DNA from: RGIG9060 sp052173655
GTDB lineage: Bacteria > Spirochaetota > Spirochaetia > Treponematales > Treponemataceae
NCBI GenBank assembly: GCA_052173655.1
Contig: JBQMYD010000004.1
Location: forward strand, 211,954 to 275,953
Length of the DNA: 64,000 bases
Direction: 5' to 3'
The translations under genes were made by a program, and so were the position numbers. Shown in pieces: positions 33,567 through 41,691 of this stretch (position 1 is the first letter of the stretch; each line of letters begins with the position of its first letter). Under the pieces are notes generated by a model that was not told where the DNA came from, made no database searches, and saw nothing but the letters and a program-made list of their open reading frames with translations.

Positions 33567-36500
33567 ATGCCAGGTTTAACTCAGTTAAAAAAATTTACGC
33601 AAACTATGTTCTCTTTGGGAAATGAAGCTATTGTTCGCGGAAGACGAGGTGAACGCTTTGTTCCTAATATCGTTCCGGATACGATCAAAGAGTTTGATGA
33701 TTCCGATGATTTTGTCTTAGGTTTGCCAAATTCAGAAAAGCAGGATATTTCTGAAAGTGCCGAGCAGGTTTTGGAAGATGATATTCCCGTTGAAAATCAA
33801 ATATCGCAAAGCGGTATAGAAGATTTAGATTTAGACGATTTTGATATTTCAGGGTTTTCCGGTGATACCAGTGAAAGTGCTCCAAAAGCCGAATCAACTC
33901 CAAGTTTTTCTTTGCCTGAAGAGGATTTGGATTTTACAGATGATCTTCTCAGTGAAGATTTTTCTGAAAATGCATCTTTAGACGACAGTATGTCAGATAT
34001 GCCGGAAGATTTACTTAATGGAAATACGTCTTCAAATCCTTTTGAAAATATAAATGGAAGAGATTTTGAACCTCCGTCGGGTTTTGAAAGTCCAGTAGAT
34101 TTTGGTGATTTTGAAGTTCCCGATGGCGGTGAAAATTTAAGTGGCTTGGAAAATCTTTCGGATACGGCAAGTTCATTTGATGCATCAAATTCTTCTGATA
34201 CGGCAAGTTCTTCTGATACATCAAGTTCTTCTGATGCAGCAAATTCTTCGGATACGGCAAATTCTTCTGATACGGCAAATTCTTCTGATACGGCAAGTTC
34301 CGACAGTTTAGGAGATTTTGAAATTCCGTCGGGTTTTGAAAGCCCTGTAGATTTTGGTGATTTTGAAATTTTCGATGGCGGCGAAAATTTAAGTGGCTTG
34401 GAAAATCTTTCGAATACGGCAAGTTCTTCTGATACGGCAAATTCTTCTGATACGGCAAATTCTTCTGATACGGCAAACTCATTTGATACATCAAATTCTT
34501 CGGATACGGCAAGTTCCGACAGTTTAGGAGATTTTGAGCTTCCAAATGATTTTGAAAGCCCTGTAGATTTTGGTAATTTTGAAGTTCCAGATGGTGGCGA
34601 AAATTTAAGTAGCTTGGAAAATCTTTCGGATACGGCAAGTTCTTCTGATACATCAAATTCTTCGGATACGGCAAGTTCCGACAGTTTAGGAGATTTTGAG
34701 CTTCCAAATGATTTTGAAAGCCCTGTAGATTTTGGTAATTTTGAAGTTCCAGATGGTGGCGAAAATTTAAGTAGCTTGGAAAATCTTTCGGATACGGCAA
34801 GTTCATTTGATGCATCAAATTCGTCTGATACGGCAAATTCCGACAGTTTAGCAGATTTTGAAATTCCGTCGGGTTTTGAAAGCCCAGTAGATTTTGGTAA
34901 TTTTGAAGTTCCAGATGGCGGCGAAAATTTAAGTGGCTTGGAAAATTCTTCTGATACGGCAAGTTCATTTGATGCATCAAATTCGTCTGATACGGCAAAT
35001 TCCGACAGTTTAGCAGATTTTGAAATTCCGTCGGGTTTTGAAAGCCCAGTAGATTTTGGTAATTTTGAAGTTCCAGATGGCGGCGAAAATTTAAGTGGCT
35101 TGGAAAATCTTTCGGATACGGCAAGTTCATTTGATGCATCAAATTCTTCGGATACGGCAAATTCGTCTGATACGGCAAGTTCCGACAGTTTAGGAGATTT
35201 TGAGCTTCCAAATGATTTTGATACAAATTCCGAACCTTTGCAGTCGGAATTTGATTCTGAAAATGTAAATTCCGACAACCAAGCTTTTGAAAGTACTTTT
35301 TCACAAGATTTTGCAGATGAAAATACCGGTAAAGAAAATCCAGATGATTTTTCTGCAAGTACGGATTTAGAAAACTCATCCCCGGCTACAAGCGAAGACC
35401 TGAATCCGGATCTTTCTGAAGATTTATCATTGGATTTGTCTTACGACGGAATTTCAGATTTAACAGGTGACGGATTAGATGAAGTGCCCAGTTTGGATGT
35501 TGGAAAAGACGAGGTAGCTGAAATTGGGGATTTATCGGATTTTTCAGGTGAAGGAGCGTTTGACAATCTTGATTTGTTTGCCGGTGCTACGGGCGATCTG
35601 GATGATTTTTCAACTACAGATGAAAAACTTTCGGATCCGAATTCGGACGACTTGGACAATATTGACTTTAATATTCCGGGTTTTTCAGACGGAAGTTCCG
35701 ATTTTGAATACGATTTAAAGCCTGCAAAGAAAAAAAATACTTCTTCAAAAGATAATGAAGACGAACGGGATTCAACTTTTACCGATGCAGAATATGAAAA
35801 AATAAAAAAACAGATAAAAAATTATCCTCTTAACTTACGAATTGAAATTGAAAAAATTATTTGCGATGAAGATTTTAAAGAAGATGCGATTTTTGATTTG
35901 CTTGAAAAAATTTTGAAGGGTAGTACTGCAAGACAGATAGCAACTCACCTTTCAAAGTATTTTGAAATACATGTTGATGTTCCAAGAGATTTTGAAAAAC
36001 GAACTGTTGAACAGTACGAATCTTATAAAAAATCACTTGAGTATCAATTAAAAAACAAGATTTTGCCTATAGCGGTTATTGCGATTATTGCTTTGGCTGC
36101 CATTTTCGGTTTGTACAGATTTGCTGCAAGATTTATTTACAGACCTTTGATGGCTGAAAAAAATTATAAGGCCGGATATGTTTTGTTGCAAAACGATTTG
36201 TTTCCTCAGTCGGAATTGAAATTTGAGGAAGCTGTAAGATACAAAGCAAAGAAAAATTGGTTCCTCAAATATGGTAGAGGTTATTGTGATAAAAAGCAGT
36301 ATGATCGCTCAAGAAAAATGTATGAACGGACGCTAAAAACATTTAATTACGATAAGCAAGCCGGAATGGAATATGCTGAAATGGAATTATATGAACTGTT
36401 CAATTATTCCGGTGCTGAACAGATTATAAAACGAAAAATTTTGGATTATCACATTAATGATTTGGATGCAATGATGCTCTTGTGTGATGTTTATATTGAA

Positions 36501-37793
36501 TGGGCGACAGATAAGGATAAGTCAAAATTTGATTTAGCACTTGAGCATTTAAATGATTTGAATTTGATGTACGGTCCGAAAGATGAATTTGAAAAGCGTT
36601 TTATGCGTTACTACATACGTACAGACGACTTAAAAAGTGTTCTTGCATATAAAAACCATTTTTATACAGGAATTCCTAAGCTGGACAAAAAAATTGTAAA
36701 GAAAAAAGTTCTTTCAGCATGGGATTGGATAGAGCTTAGTGAATATCTTTTGGATAAATTATACGGAACCCTTTCTCCCAATGAAGAATACCTGCGTTCT
36801 CACATAGAAAATGTTAGGCAGCTTTTGGATAGAGCAATTGAAAGCGATTCTTCAATTCCCGAAAGTTCTTATAATTTAGCAAGATACTTTGTTAATACCG
36901 GCAATAATCACAATGCCCAAATTCTTTTAGAAAATTCTCTAAAGCTTTTTAATGAAATGGAAATTAGAAAACCTGCAAGGGTTTTAAAAAATATAGATGC
37001 TTACAGAATTTTAGGTGAAATTTATACAGATCAACAAGCATATTTGGAAGCCGAAGAAACTTACGGTAAAGGAATTAGACTTTTTGAAGATGAACAAAAA
37101 AATACTTTCTTAAAATCTACGGAAAAAGTAGGAAAACTTTACTCCGATATAGGAGATTTGGACTATTTTATCTCCGGGCATACTGATACTGCACTTTATA
37201 ATTATAAAAAAGCTGTGGAAAACGGGTATGAAACTCCGTCTTTGGATTACAGAATCGGATATGTTGAGTATGCAAACAAGAATTACGGACAAGCTCTTGC
37301 TTCGTTTTTGAAAGCCGCAGAGATAAAATATGATGATAAAAATATTTTGTTTGCTATAGGCAATGTTTTTGAGCTTAGAAATGACGATTATTCTTCTCAA
37401 GGATATTACGAGCGATTAATAAGCAAACTTGATTTGGAGCGAAGTCGAGCAGGCGTTTTGATGCCACAAGTTCATGCAACTGACGGAGAACTGGTTGAGC
37501 TTTACATGAAAGCTGCAAACAATTTGGGTGTAGTTCTGCACAAACTTTCCAGTAAAACCGGGGACAGTCAATTGAATGCTCAATCTATGGTTCTTTTCTC
37601 AGAATCAATTAGGGCGTGGGACTCTCTTACAAGAAATCCGGAAACTTTGGTTCGTATTGATGGTAGCAATTTGGCGAGCCAAAATATGAAATACGTGTCA
37701 CATCCATACAGTAAATTTGAACCTTCAATCTACATAGGAATTTCTCGTGTTCTTGAAGGCGAAAAGGAGTTGGAACAGACTTTTGTAAAATAA
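33567..37793 (+). CDS. Giant TPR membrane protein, probable flagellar-collar protein (FlcA-like)
   Basis: The 1408-residue protein has three parts. Residues 1-50 hold a conserved head (MPGLTQLKKFTQTMF, RRGERFVPNIVP). Residues 50-740 are very acidic and Ser-rich, with tandem repeats from 34065 to 35222. A single transmembrane helix lies near 831-851 (ILPIAVIAIIALAAIFG). Residues 855-1408 are many TPR units (AGYVLLQNDLFPQSELKFEEA, ASFLKAAEIKYDDKNILFAIG). This architecture, a cytoplasmic tail, one TM and a periplasmic TPR array, resembles Borrelia FlcA (BB0326), which builds the periplasmic collar around the flagellar motor. The sigma-28 promoter supports a motility role. The ATG at 33567 is preferred; GGAG lies 13 bases upstream. 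Homology is inferred from architecture. Confidence 0.75.
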   Translation: MPGLTQLKKFTQTMFSLGNEAIVRGRRGERFVPNIVPDTIKEFDDSDDFVLGLPNSEKQDISESAEQVLEDDIPVENQISQSGIEDLDLDDFDISGFSGDTSESAPKAESTPSFSLPEEDLDFTDDLLSEDFSENASLDDSMSDMPEDLLNGNTSSNPFENINGRDFEPPSGFESPVDFGDFEVPDGGENLSGLENLSDTASSFDASNSSDTASSSDTSSSSDAANSSDTANSSDTANSSDTASSDSLGDFEIPSGFESPVDFGDFEIFDGGENLSGLENLSNTASSSDTANSSDTANSSDTANSFDTSNSSDTASSDSLGDFELPNDFESPVDFGNFEVPDGGENLSSLENLSDTASSSDTSNSSDTASSDSLGDFELPNDFESPVDFGNFEVPDGGENLSSLENLSDTASSFDASNSSDTANSDSLADFEIPSGFESPVDFGNFEVPDGGENLSGLENSSDTASSFDASNSSDTANSDSLADFEIPSGFESPVDFGNFEVPDGGENLSGLENLSDTASSFDASNSSDTANSSDTASSDSLGDFELPNDFDTNSEPLQSEFDSENVNSDNQAFESTFSQDFADENTGKENPDDFSASTDLENSSPATSEDLNPDLSEDLSLDLSYDGISDLTGDGLDEVPSLDVGKDEVAEIGDLSDFSGEGAFDNLDLFAGATGDLDDFSTTDEKLSDPNSDDLDNIDFNIPGFSDGSSDFEYDLKPAKKKNTSSKDNEDERDSTFTDAEYEKIKKQIKNYPLNLRIEIEKIICDEDFKEDAIFDLLEKILKGSTARQIATHLSKYFEIHVDVPRDFEKRTVEQYESYKKSLEYQLKNKILPIAVIAIIALAAIFGLYRFAARFIYRPLMAEKNYKAGYVLLQNDLFPQSELKFEEAVRYKAKKNWFLKYGRGYCDKKQYDRSRKMYERTLKTFNYDKQAGMEYAEMELYELFNYSGAEQIIKRKILDYHINDLDAMMLLCDVYIEWATDKDKSKFDLALEHLNDLNLMYGPKDEFEKRFMRYYIRTDDLKSVLAYKNHFYTGIPKLDKKIVKKKVLSAWDWIELSEYLLDKLYGTLSPNEEYLRSHIENVRQLLDRAIESDSSIPESSYNLARYFVNTGNNHNAQILLENSLKLFNEMEIRKPARVLKNIDAYRILGEIYTDQQAYLEAEETYGKGIRLFEDEQKNTFLKSTEKVGKLYSDIGDLDYFISGHTDTALYNYKKAVENGYETPSLDYRIGYVEYANKNYGQALASFLKAAEIKYDDKNILFAIGNVFELRNDDYSSQGYYERLISKLDLERSRAGVLMPQVHATDGELVELYMKAANNLGVVLHKLSSKTGDSQLNAQSMVLFSESIRAWDSLTRNPETLVRIDGSNLASQNMKYVSHPYSKFEPSIYIGISRVLEGEKELEQTFVK
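34065..35222 (+). repeat. Nested tandem repeats inside the FlcA-like gene
   Basis: Six copies of a module containing ESPVDFG(D/N)FE, then DGGENL, then SLEN or GLEN, start near 34087, 34339, 34552, 34716, 34876 and 35038, so the period is about 160-250 bases. Between them, 18-base units encoding SSDTAN/SSDTAS vary from one to seven. Copies 3 and 4, and copies 5 and 6, are nearly identical in DNA, pointing to recent duplication. All units keep the reading frame. Confidence 0.9.
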
Positions 37794-37795
37794 AA

Positions 37796-38428
37796 ATGTC
37801 AATGTATGATTGTAAACCTGAAAGATTATCAGGAATTAATGTGCGTCGTTATGCAAACGATGTTCTAAAGGAATTATTCAGAAAGTCGATTCATATTTGT
37901 GCAGCATTTGTGCCTTTGTTGCTTAAGCATTTTTATTTATTGACTTTATCTCTTTTACTTTTTGCTATTTTCTTGTACTTGATTTGTGAAAGTTTACGGT
38001 TTTGTGGAAAAAATGTTCCAATCATTTCAACCATAACTCAAACCGCAGCCCGTAAGCGAGATCAAGATAAGTTTGTATTGGGGCCAATTACCCTTGCTTT
38101 GGGCATTTTTACAACTGCCTGTATCTTTGATCCGAAAAGTGCTGCCGTAGGAATTTATGCTCTTGCTCTTGGTGATGGGTTGGCAAGTCTTGTTGGGAAA
38201 ATTTTTGGCATTTCATACCTTTATAAAATGCAGGGTAAAACTGCCGAAGGCAGTCTTGCCTGTTTTGCAGCAATATTTATTTCTTGTTTTTTACTAACCA
38301 AAAATTCATCGGCAGCACTGGTTATCGCATTTACAGGAATGTTTGTAGAACTTTTACCTTTAAAAGATTTCGATAATTTATTTATTCCTCTTTTGCTCGC
38401 TCTTGTTCATAACATATTTTTCCTTTGA
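37796..38428 (+). CDS. Dolichol kinase / CTP:phosphatidate cytidylyltransferase-like membrane protein
   Basis: The 210-residue protein has about six hydrophobic helices. Motifs of the SEC59/VTE5/phosphatidate cytidylyltransferase superfamily are RKSIHICAAFVP near the N terminus, and ALGDGLASLVGKIFG followed by MQGKTAEGSLA, the CTP-binding and catalytic region. The natural substrate in spirochaetes is uncertain: polyprenol, phytol-like alcohol or a diacylglycerol-type lipid. It starts 3 bases after the FlcA-like stop, so it shares that transcript. Its 3' end overlaps the convergent lipoprotein gene by 51 bases. Confidence 0.82.
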   Translation: MSMYDCKPERLSGINVRRYANDVLKELFRKSIHICAAFVPLLLKHFYLLTLSLLLFAIFLYLICESLRFCGKNVPIISTITQTAARKRDQDKFVLGPITLALGIFTTACIFDPKSAAVGIYALALGDGLASLVGKIFGISYLYKMQGKTAEGSLACFAAIFISCFLLTKNSSAALVIAFTGMFVELLPLKDFDNLFIPLLLALVHNIFFL

Positions 38429-39421
38429 ATTTTCTGCACCGGGGGTGCATTTTCCGTTTGCTGTTACTATCCAACAGTTTTTTCCGTTTTCAACAGATTG
38501 TCTGGAAAGTGTTCTTGTAACTGTTACTCCATCTGAACAAGCTGCATCTTTTGCTGAAAACCCTTCTTTCCATGTACCGCTTTCAAATGCAAGTTTTGCA
38601 CATTCTTTTAAAAATTCTTTTTTCCAGTCTTCAATTTTTGATTCGCAAAACAAAACCGAATCCATGATTTTTCCATTAACTCTAGTTTTTAACAAAATGA
38701 CATCGCTTTTTCCTATTCTCGTATCGATATTTTCTACCCATAAATCTCTGGCATTTTTTATAGATTCACTTCCTTCCGAAAGCGAAATATCATCTCCTAA
38801 TTCATCAACGTTGTCTTCATCCATTTTTTTCATGTGAATTACAATAAATTCGTCTTTTTTTACTTCAGCAGGAGGTAAAATATAATTTTTTTCTATTCCA
38901 TCGTATGCACTTATAAGCTCCATGCCTCCTAAATTTCCGCTTTCTAAAGATTTTAGTTCTATAAATTCACTTTTTGTTTTTGAACTTTCAGTTCTGATCT
39001 CGTTTATAATCACTTTAGGTATTCTGGAATTGAAACCTTGAAATTTATCCTTGAAATAAAGTGTGTTTCCTCTTGTATCTACAGCATTACCTTCGATTTG
39101 GTAAATATTTGCACAAGAAAGTGTTTTGGCAAAATTTATTTTCCATGCACCGTTTTTTAAATCTTTTTGTTCAAAATTGATTATTGAATTCGTTTCAATT
39201 TCTTTTATACATAATTTTTCAAATTTGATTTGTTTGGAAAAGGTTATATATGCTTCACTTTCAGATGTAATTTCTAATGATAGAAGCTTGGGCGATTCAT
39301 AATTACCTGTTAAAATTTCAATTCCGTGCGGAGTTATACTGCAAGAAATTCCCGTGAATACCAAAATAACGATTAGTGCAAAAAAAAGACTTATCGAAAT
39401 TTTTATAAAACAATTTTTCAT
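38378..39421 (-). CDS. Lipoprotein with lamin-tail-like (LTD) domain
   Basis: The 347-residue exported lipoprotein has the lipobox FTGISC after a hydrophobic signal. An Ig-like segment (SPKLLSLEITSESEAYITFSK), typical of bacterial Big_5-like domains, covers about 40-125. It is followed by an LTD-like region: KVIINEIRTESSKTKSEFIELKS, then VKKDEFIVIHM, and TVTRTLSRQ ... WIVTANGKCTPGAEN. LTD domains occur in secreted bacterial proteins, often on surfaces; function is unknown. The ribosome site GGAGG is excellent. The last 17 codons overlap the convergent kinase-like gene. Confidence 0.75.
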   Translation of the reverse strand: MKNCFIKISISLFFALIVILVFTGISCSITPHGIEILTGNYESPKLLSLEITSESEAYITFSKQIKFEKLCIKEIETNSIINFEQKDLKNGAWKINFAKTLSCANIYQIEGNAVDTRGNTLYFKDKFQGFNSRIPKVIINEIRTESSKTKSEFIELKSLESGNLGGMELISAYDGIEKNYILPPAEVKKDEFIVIHMKKMDEDNVDELGDDISLSEGSESIKNARDLWVENIDTRIGKSDVILLKTRVNGKIMDSVLFCESKIEDWKKEFLKECAKLAFESGTWKEGFSAKDAACSDGVTVTRTLSRQSVENGKNCWIVTANGKCTPGAENSKEKYVMNKSEQKRNK

Positions 39422-39542
39422 AAATCCTCCGTTTTTTATTTTACTTTTTGTTTATTTAAATCAGTTTTTTGTTTAAACGAATTATATGATCGGAATTACA
39501 AAAACTGATGAAAAAACAAAAAAAACGTGCTAAATTTTTTAT

Positions 39543-39896
39543 ATGAGATATGACGTAAAAAAATTAAAATTATATGAAGACCTAAAAGAAAGCGAACTTT
39601 CACAATTTTTATGTGCGGTAAAGCAAAGTAATTTGACTCCCGATATTGAAGATTTTTTAATTAACGAAGAAAAAGTGGAGATAATTCCGGCAGGCGAGTA
39701 TTTTTTTGTTCAACATATTTTGTCTAGTGAAAAAGCTGAAGATGAAAAAATAGTAAAAGACTTGCTTAACAATATGGCGGAAGCTATTTATCTTGAAGCT
39801 TTATGGCTTGAAGTTTCTCATTTAGCCGATATAACATACAAAAGAAAACTGAAAGAAGGCAACGGTACCGTCTTTCAGCTTTTTAGAAAACTTTGA
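39543..39896 (+). CDS. Small conserved-looking protein of unknown function
   Basis: The 117-residue soluble acidic protein (MRYDVKKLKLYEDLKESEL ...) is not recognised. Predicted structure is mostly helical, with LSSEKAEDEKIVKDLLNNM and an AIYLEALWLEVSHLADITYK helix. There is no ribosome site; a TAAATT box 6 bases before the ATG hints at a leaderless start, but no -35 is clear. It has codon use like its neighbours and is probably real. Confidence 0.6.
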   Translation: MRYDVKKLKLYEDLKESELSQFLCAVKQSNLTPDIEDFLINEEKVEIIPAGEYFFVQHILSSEKAEDEKIVKDLLNNMAEAIYLEALWLEVSHLADITYKRKLKEGNGTVFQLFRKL

Positions 39897-39905
39897 TTAT
39901 TTTTT

Positions 39906-40610
39906 TTATCTTAGCTCTACCGTTTCTACCATGTAGCGGAAAGATGTTCCTTTTTCGTTGTCAAGTTTTTTGTCGATTTCAAAAATCAAATACTTTCCGG
40001 CTTTATCACTTATTATTCTTCGTATTGCGTAATCGGAAATATTTTTCCGTTTGTAATCCGGATTTCCTGCAATTTGATTTGAAAGAACGTTGCCGTTTTC
40101 ATCTTTTCTTTCGATTTTTATAAAAAATGAAGACGATAAATTTTTATCCTGACCGGTTACATTTTTTACCAAATTAATATAGTAAAAAACTTCGCTTTCA
40201 TTATCAGAATTTGAAAAGTCTTTAAAAATAATCTGTTCCGAAGTGCTTTTTGATTCAGGACCTCTAAGATAAAGGGTCTGTTCCAAAGTTGCCTTATTTC
40301 CGGAATGCTCATCTATGAATTTTTTGTTTTTAGCGTATAGCTGTTCAAATAATGTTTTGCCATTTTTTTTAAATTCTTTATCCGGATAAGATTTGAATAT
40401 TCCTTCTGAAAGAAATGCATTTTTTGCAACATCTACAGTGTAAATTTCTGCATAAGGAATAAAATCCACGTCAGTTATACCGTATTGTGCAAAAACAAAA
40501 TATCTTCCGTCATCGGAAAATCCCAAATCACAATACTCTGCGACATCGCCTGCAAAGCTCCAAAAACTGCATGCAAAAAATATAGATACCAGAATTAACA
40601 CTCTTTTCAT
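39906..40610 (-). CDS. Secreted DUF2259 protein
   Basis: The 234-residue protein has a Sec signal (MKRVLILVSIFFACSFWSFAG). The mature part matches the DUF2259 pattern found mainly in treponemes: GFSDDGRYFVFAQYGITD, PYAEIYTVDVAKN, a helical middle, and a C-terminal IRRIISDKAGKYLIFEIDK. The SDDGRYF block resembles WD/beta-propeller-like strands of TolB type, but only one or two repeats are present. Function is unknown; periplasmic location is inferred. The start has GAGGT about 5 bases upstream. Confidence 0.8.
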   Translation of the reverse strand: MKRVLILVSIFFACSFWSFAGDVAEYCDLGFSDDGRYFVFAQYGITDVDFIPYAEIYTVDVAKNAFLSEGIFKSYPDKEFKKNGKTLFEQLYAKNKKFIDEHSGNKATLEQTLYLRGPESKSTSEQIIFKDFSNSDNESEVFYYINLVKNVTGQDKNLSSSFFIKIERKDENGNVLSNQIAGNPDYKRKNISDYAIRRIISDKAGKYLIFEIDKKLDNEKGTSFRYMVETVELR

Positions 40611-40720
40611 AGTTACCTCGACACTATATTTTCGGAAAAAAAATATGAGTCTTTAGAGTTTTTTATAAGTGTTTTGATATTTAACAACAGTTTTTTTGAC
40701 TTTACTTAATTTTAATATCC

Positions 40721-41563
40721 ATGTACTCTGTATGCATGACATTAAATACTAGAAATAAAATTCTAACGTCAATTACTATTTTTTCTTTTGTTTTGTTCGT
40801 TATTTATCTGGTAGGATTTATTCTCTTTGTTGTAAACGGCAAACTTTCTTCAATTCCTGAACTTCCACGCATTATTGATTATCATTCAGATAACATATTT
40901 TTAGGTTTTTCTCCAATGGCCTCTGTAATTTCGGTTCTTATTTGGCCGTTTTATGTTGCACTTTTTGGAATGTATATTTTTTTAGTATTTGAAAAAACAA
41001 AATCGGATGAAACCATATATCTTACAAATTTTTTTATAGGCTCTGTGTTAAAAACTTCTTCAATTATGGTTGTTTTTTTTCAGTTATGGAAAAATTCTTC
41101 GTTTCTTTTGCTTTTTTTGGGAAAAGTTCATTTTTGCGGTATGATGATTTCAGGAATTTCTCTTTTGATGTTTGCCGTTTTTATGGGGTCTCAACAAATG
41201 GTAAATACCGATAGGAATGTTCTAATTTCCATAGCGACTTCTATTTTTGTTGCATGTATTTTACCCATTAATGTTACAAAAATTTTTTCAAATCTTTGGA
41301 TGAGTACGGGTTTCGATAATCTTTTGATAATTTTACAGGTTATTGTTTTCGTTTTATATATTTTTATTTTTATTGACTACACAAAGAAAAATGAATTAAA
41401 AATTTTAAAAAATCCTATGCTTTACGGAATTATACTCTATGTGGGAGATTTTTTCTTAAATTTTAGTGATAACTATTTTGTTTTAATTCTTTCTTGCATT
41501 GCTTTTTTTTACGGAACATACCGGCTTTTGAAAACGCTTCATAAGCAATATTTGTGGTTGTAA
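40721..41563 (+). CDS. Polytopic membrane protein of unknown function
   Basis: The 280-residue protein has about seven to eight hydrophobic helices and almost no soluble domain. I do not recognise a family. No ribosome site is visible for the ATG at 40721 or for a second ATG at 40736 (MTLNTRNK). A TTGACT box at 40696 has no -10 at a useful distance. It stands alone between a divergent DUF2259 gene and the U32 gene. Confidence 0.65.
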   Translation: MYSVCMTLNTRNKILTSITIFSFVLFVIYLVGFILFVVNGKLSSIPELPRIIDYHSDNIFLGFSPMASVISVLIWPFYVALFGMYIFLVFEKTKSDETIYLTNFFIGSVLKTSSIMVVFFQLWKNSSFLLLFLGKVHFCGMMISGISLLMFAVFMGSQQMVNTDRNVLISIATSIFVACILPINVTKIFSNLWMSTGFDNLLIILQVIVFVLYIFIFIDYTKKNELKILKNPMLYGIILYVGDFFLNFSDNYFVLILSCIAFFYGTYRLLKTLHKQYLWL

Positions 41564-41691
41564 AATAAAAAACGTAATGCAAATTTCATAAAATTTTTCT
41601 GATTGGCTGATTTACCGACATTTTTTTGTTAAATGCTATTCTTCTGTTGCAAAAAAAATTGCAGTAGCAAAATTAATTTTTTTCTGTTAGA

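Noticed and set aside
33797..35379. Two long open frames on the minus strand opposite the FlcA-like gene (493 and 454 codons)
   Set aside because: They exist only because the repeated units lack stops in those frames. They mirror the Ser/Asp repeats, have no ribosome site, and the plus-strand gene has a promoter, TM helix and TPR units.
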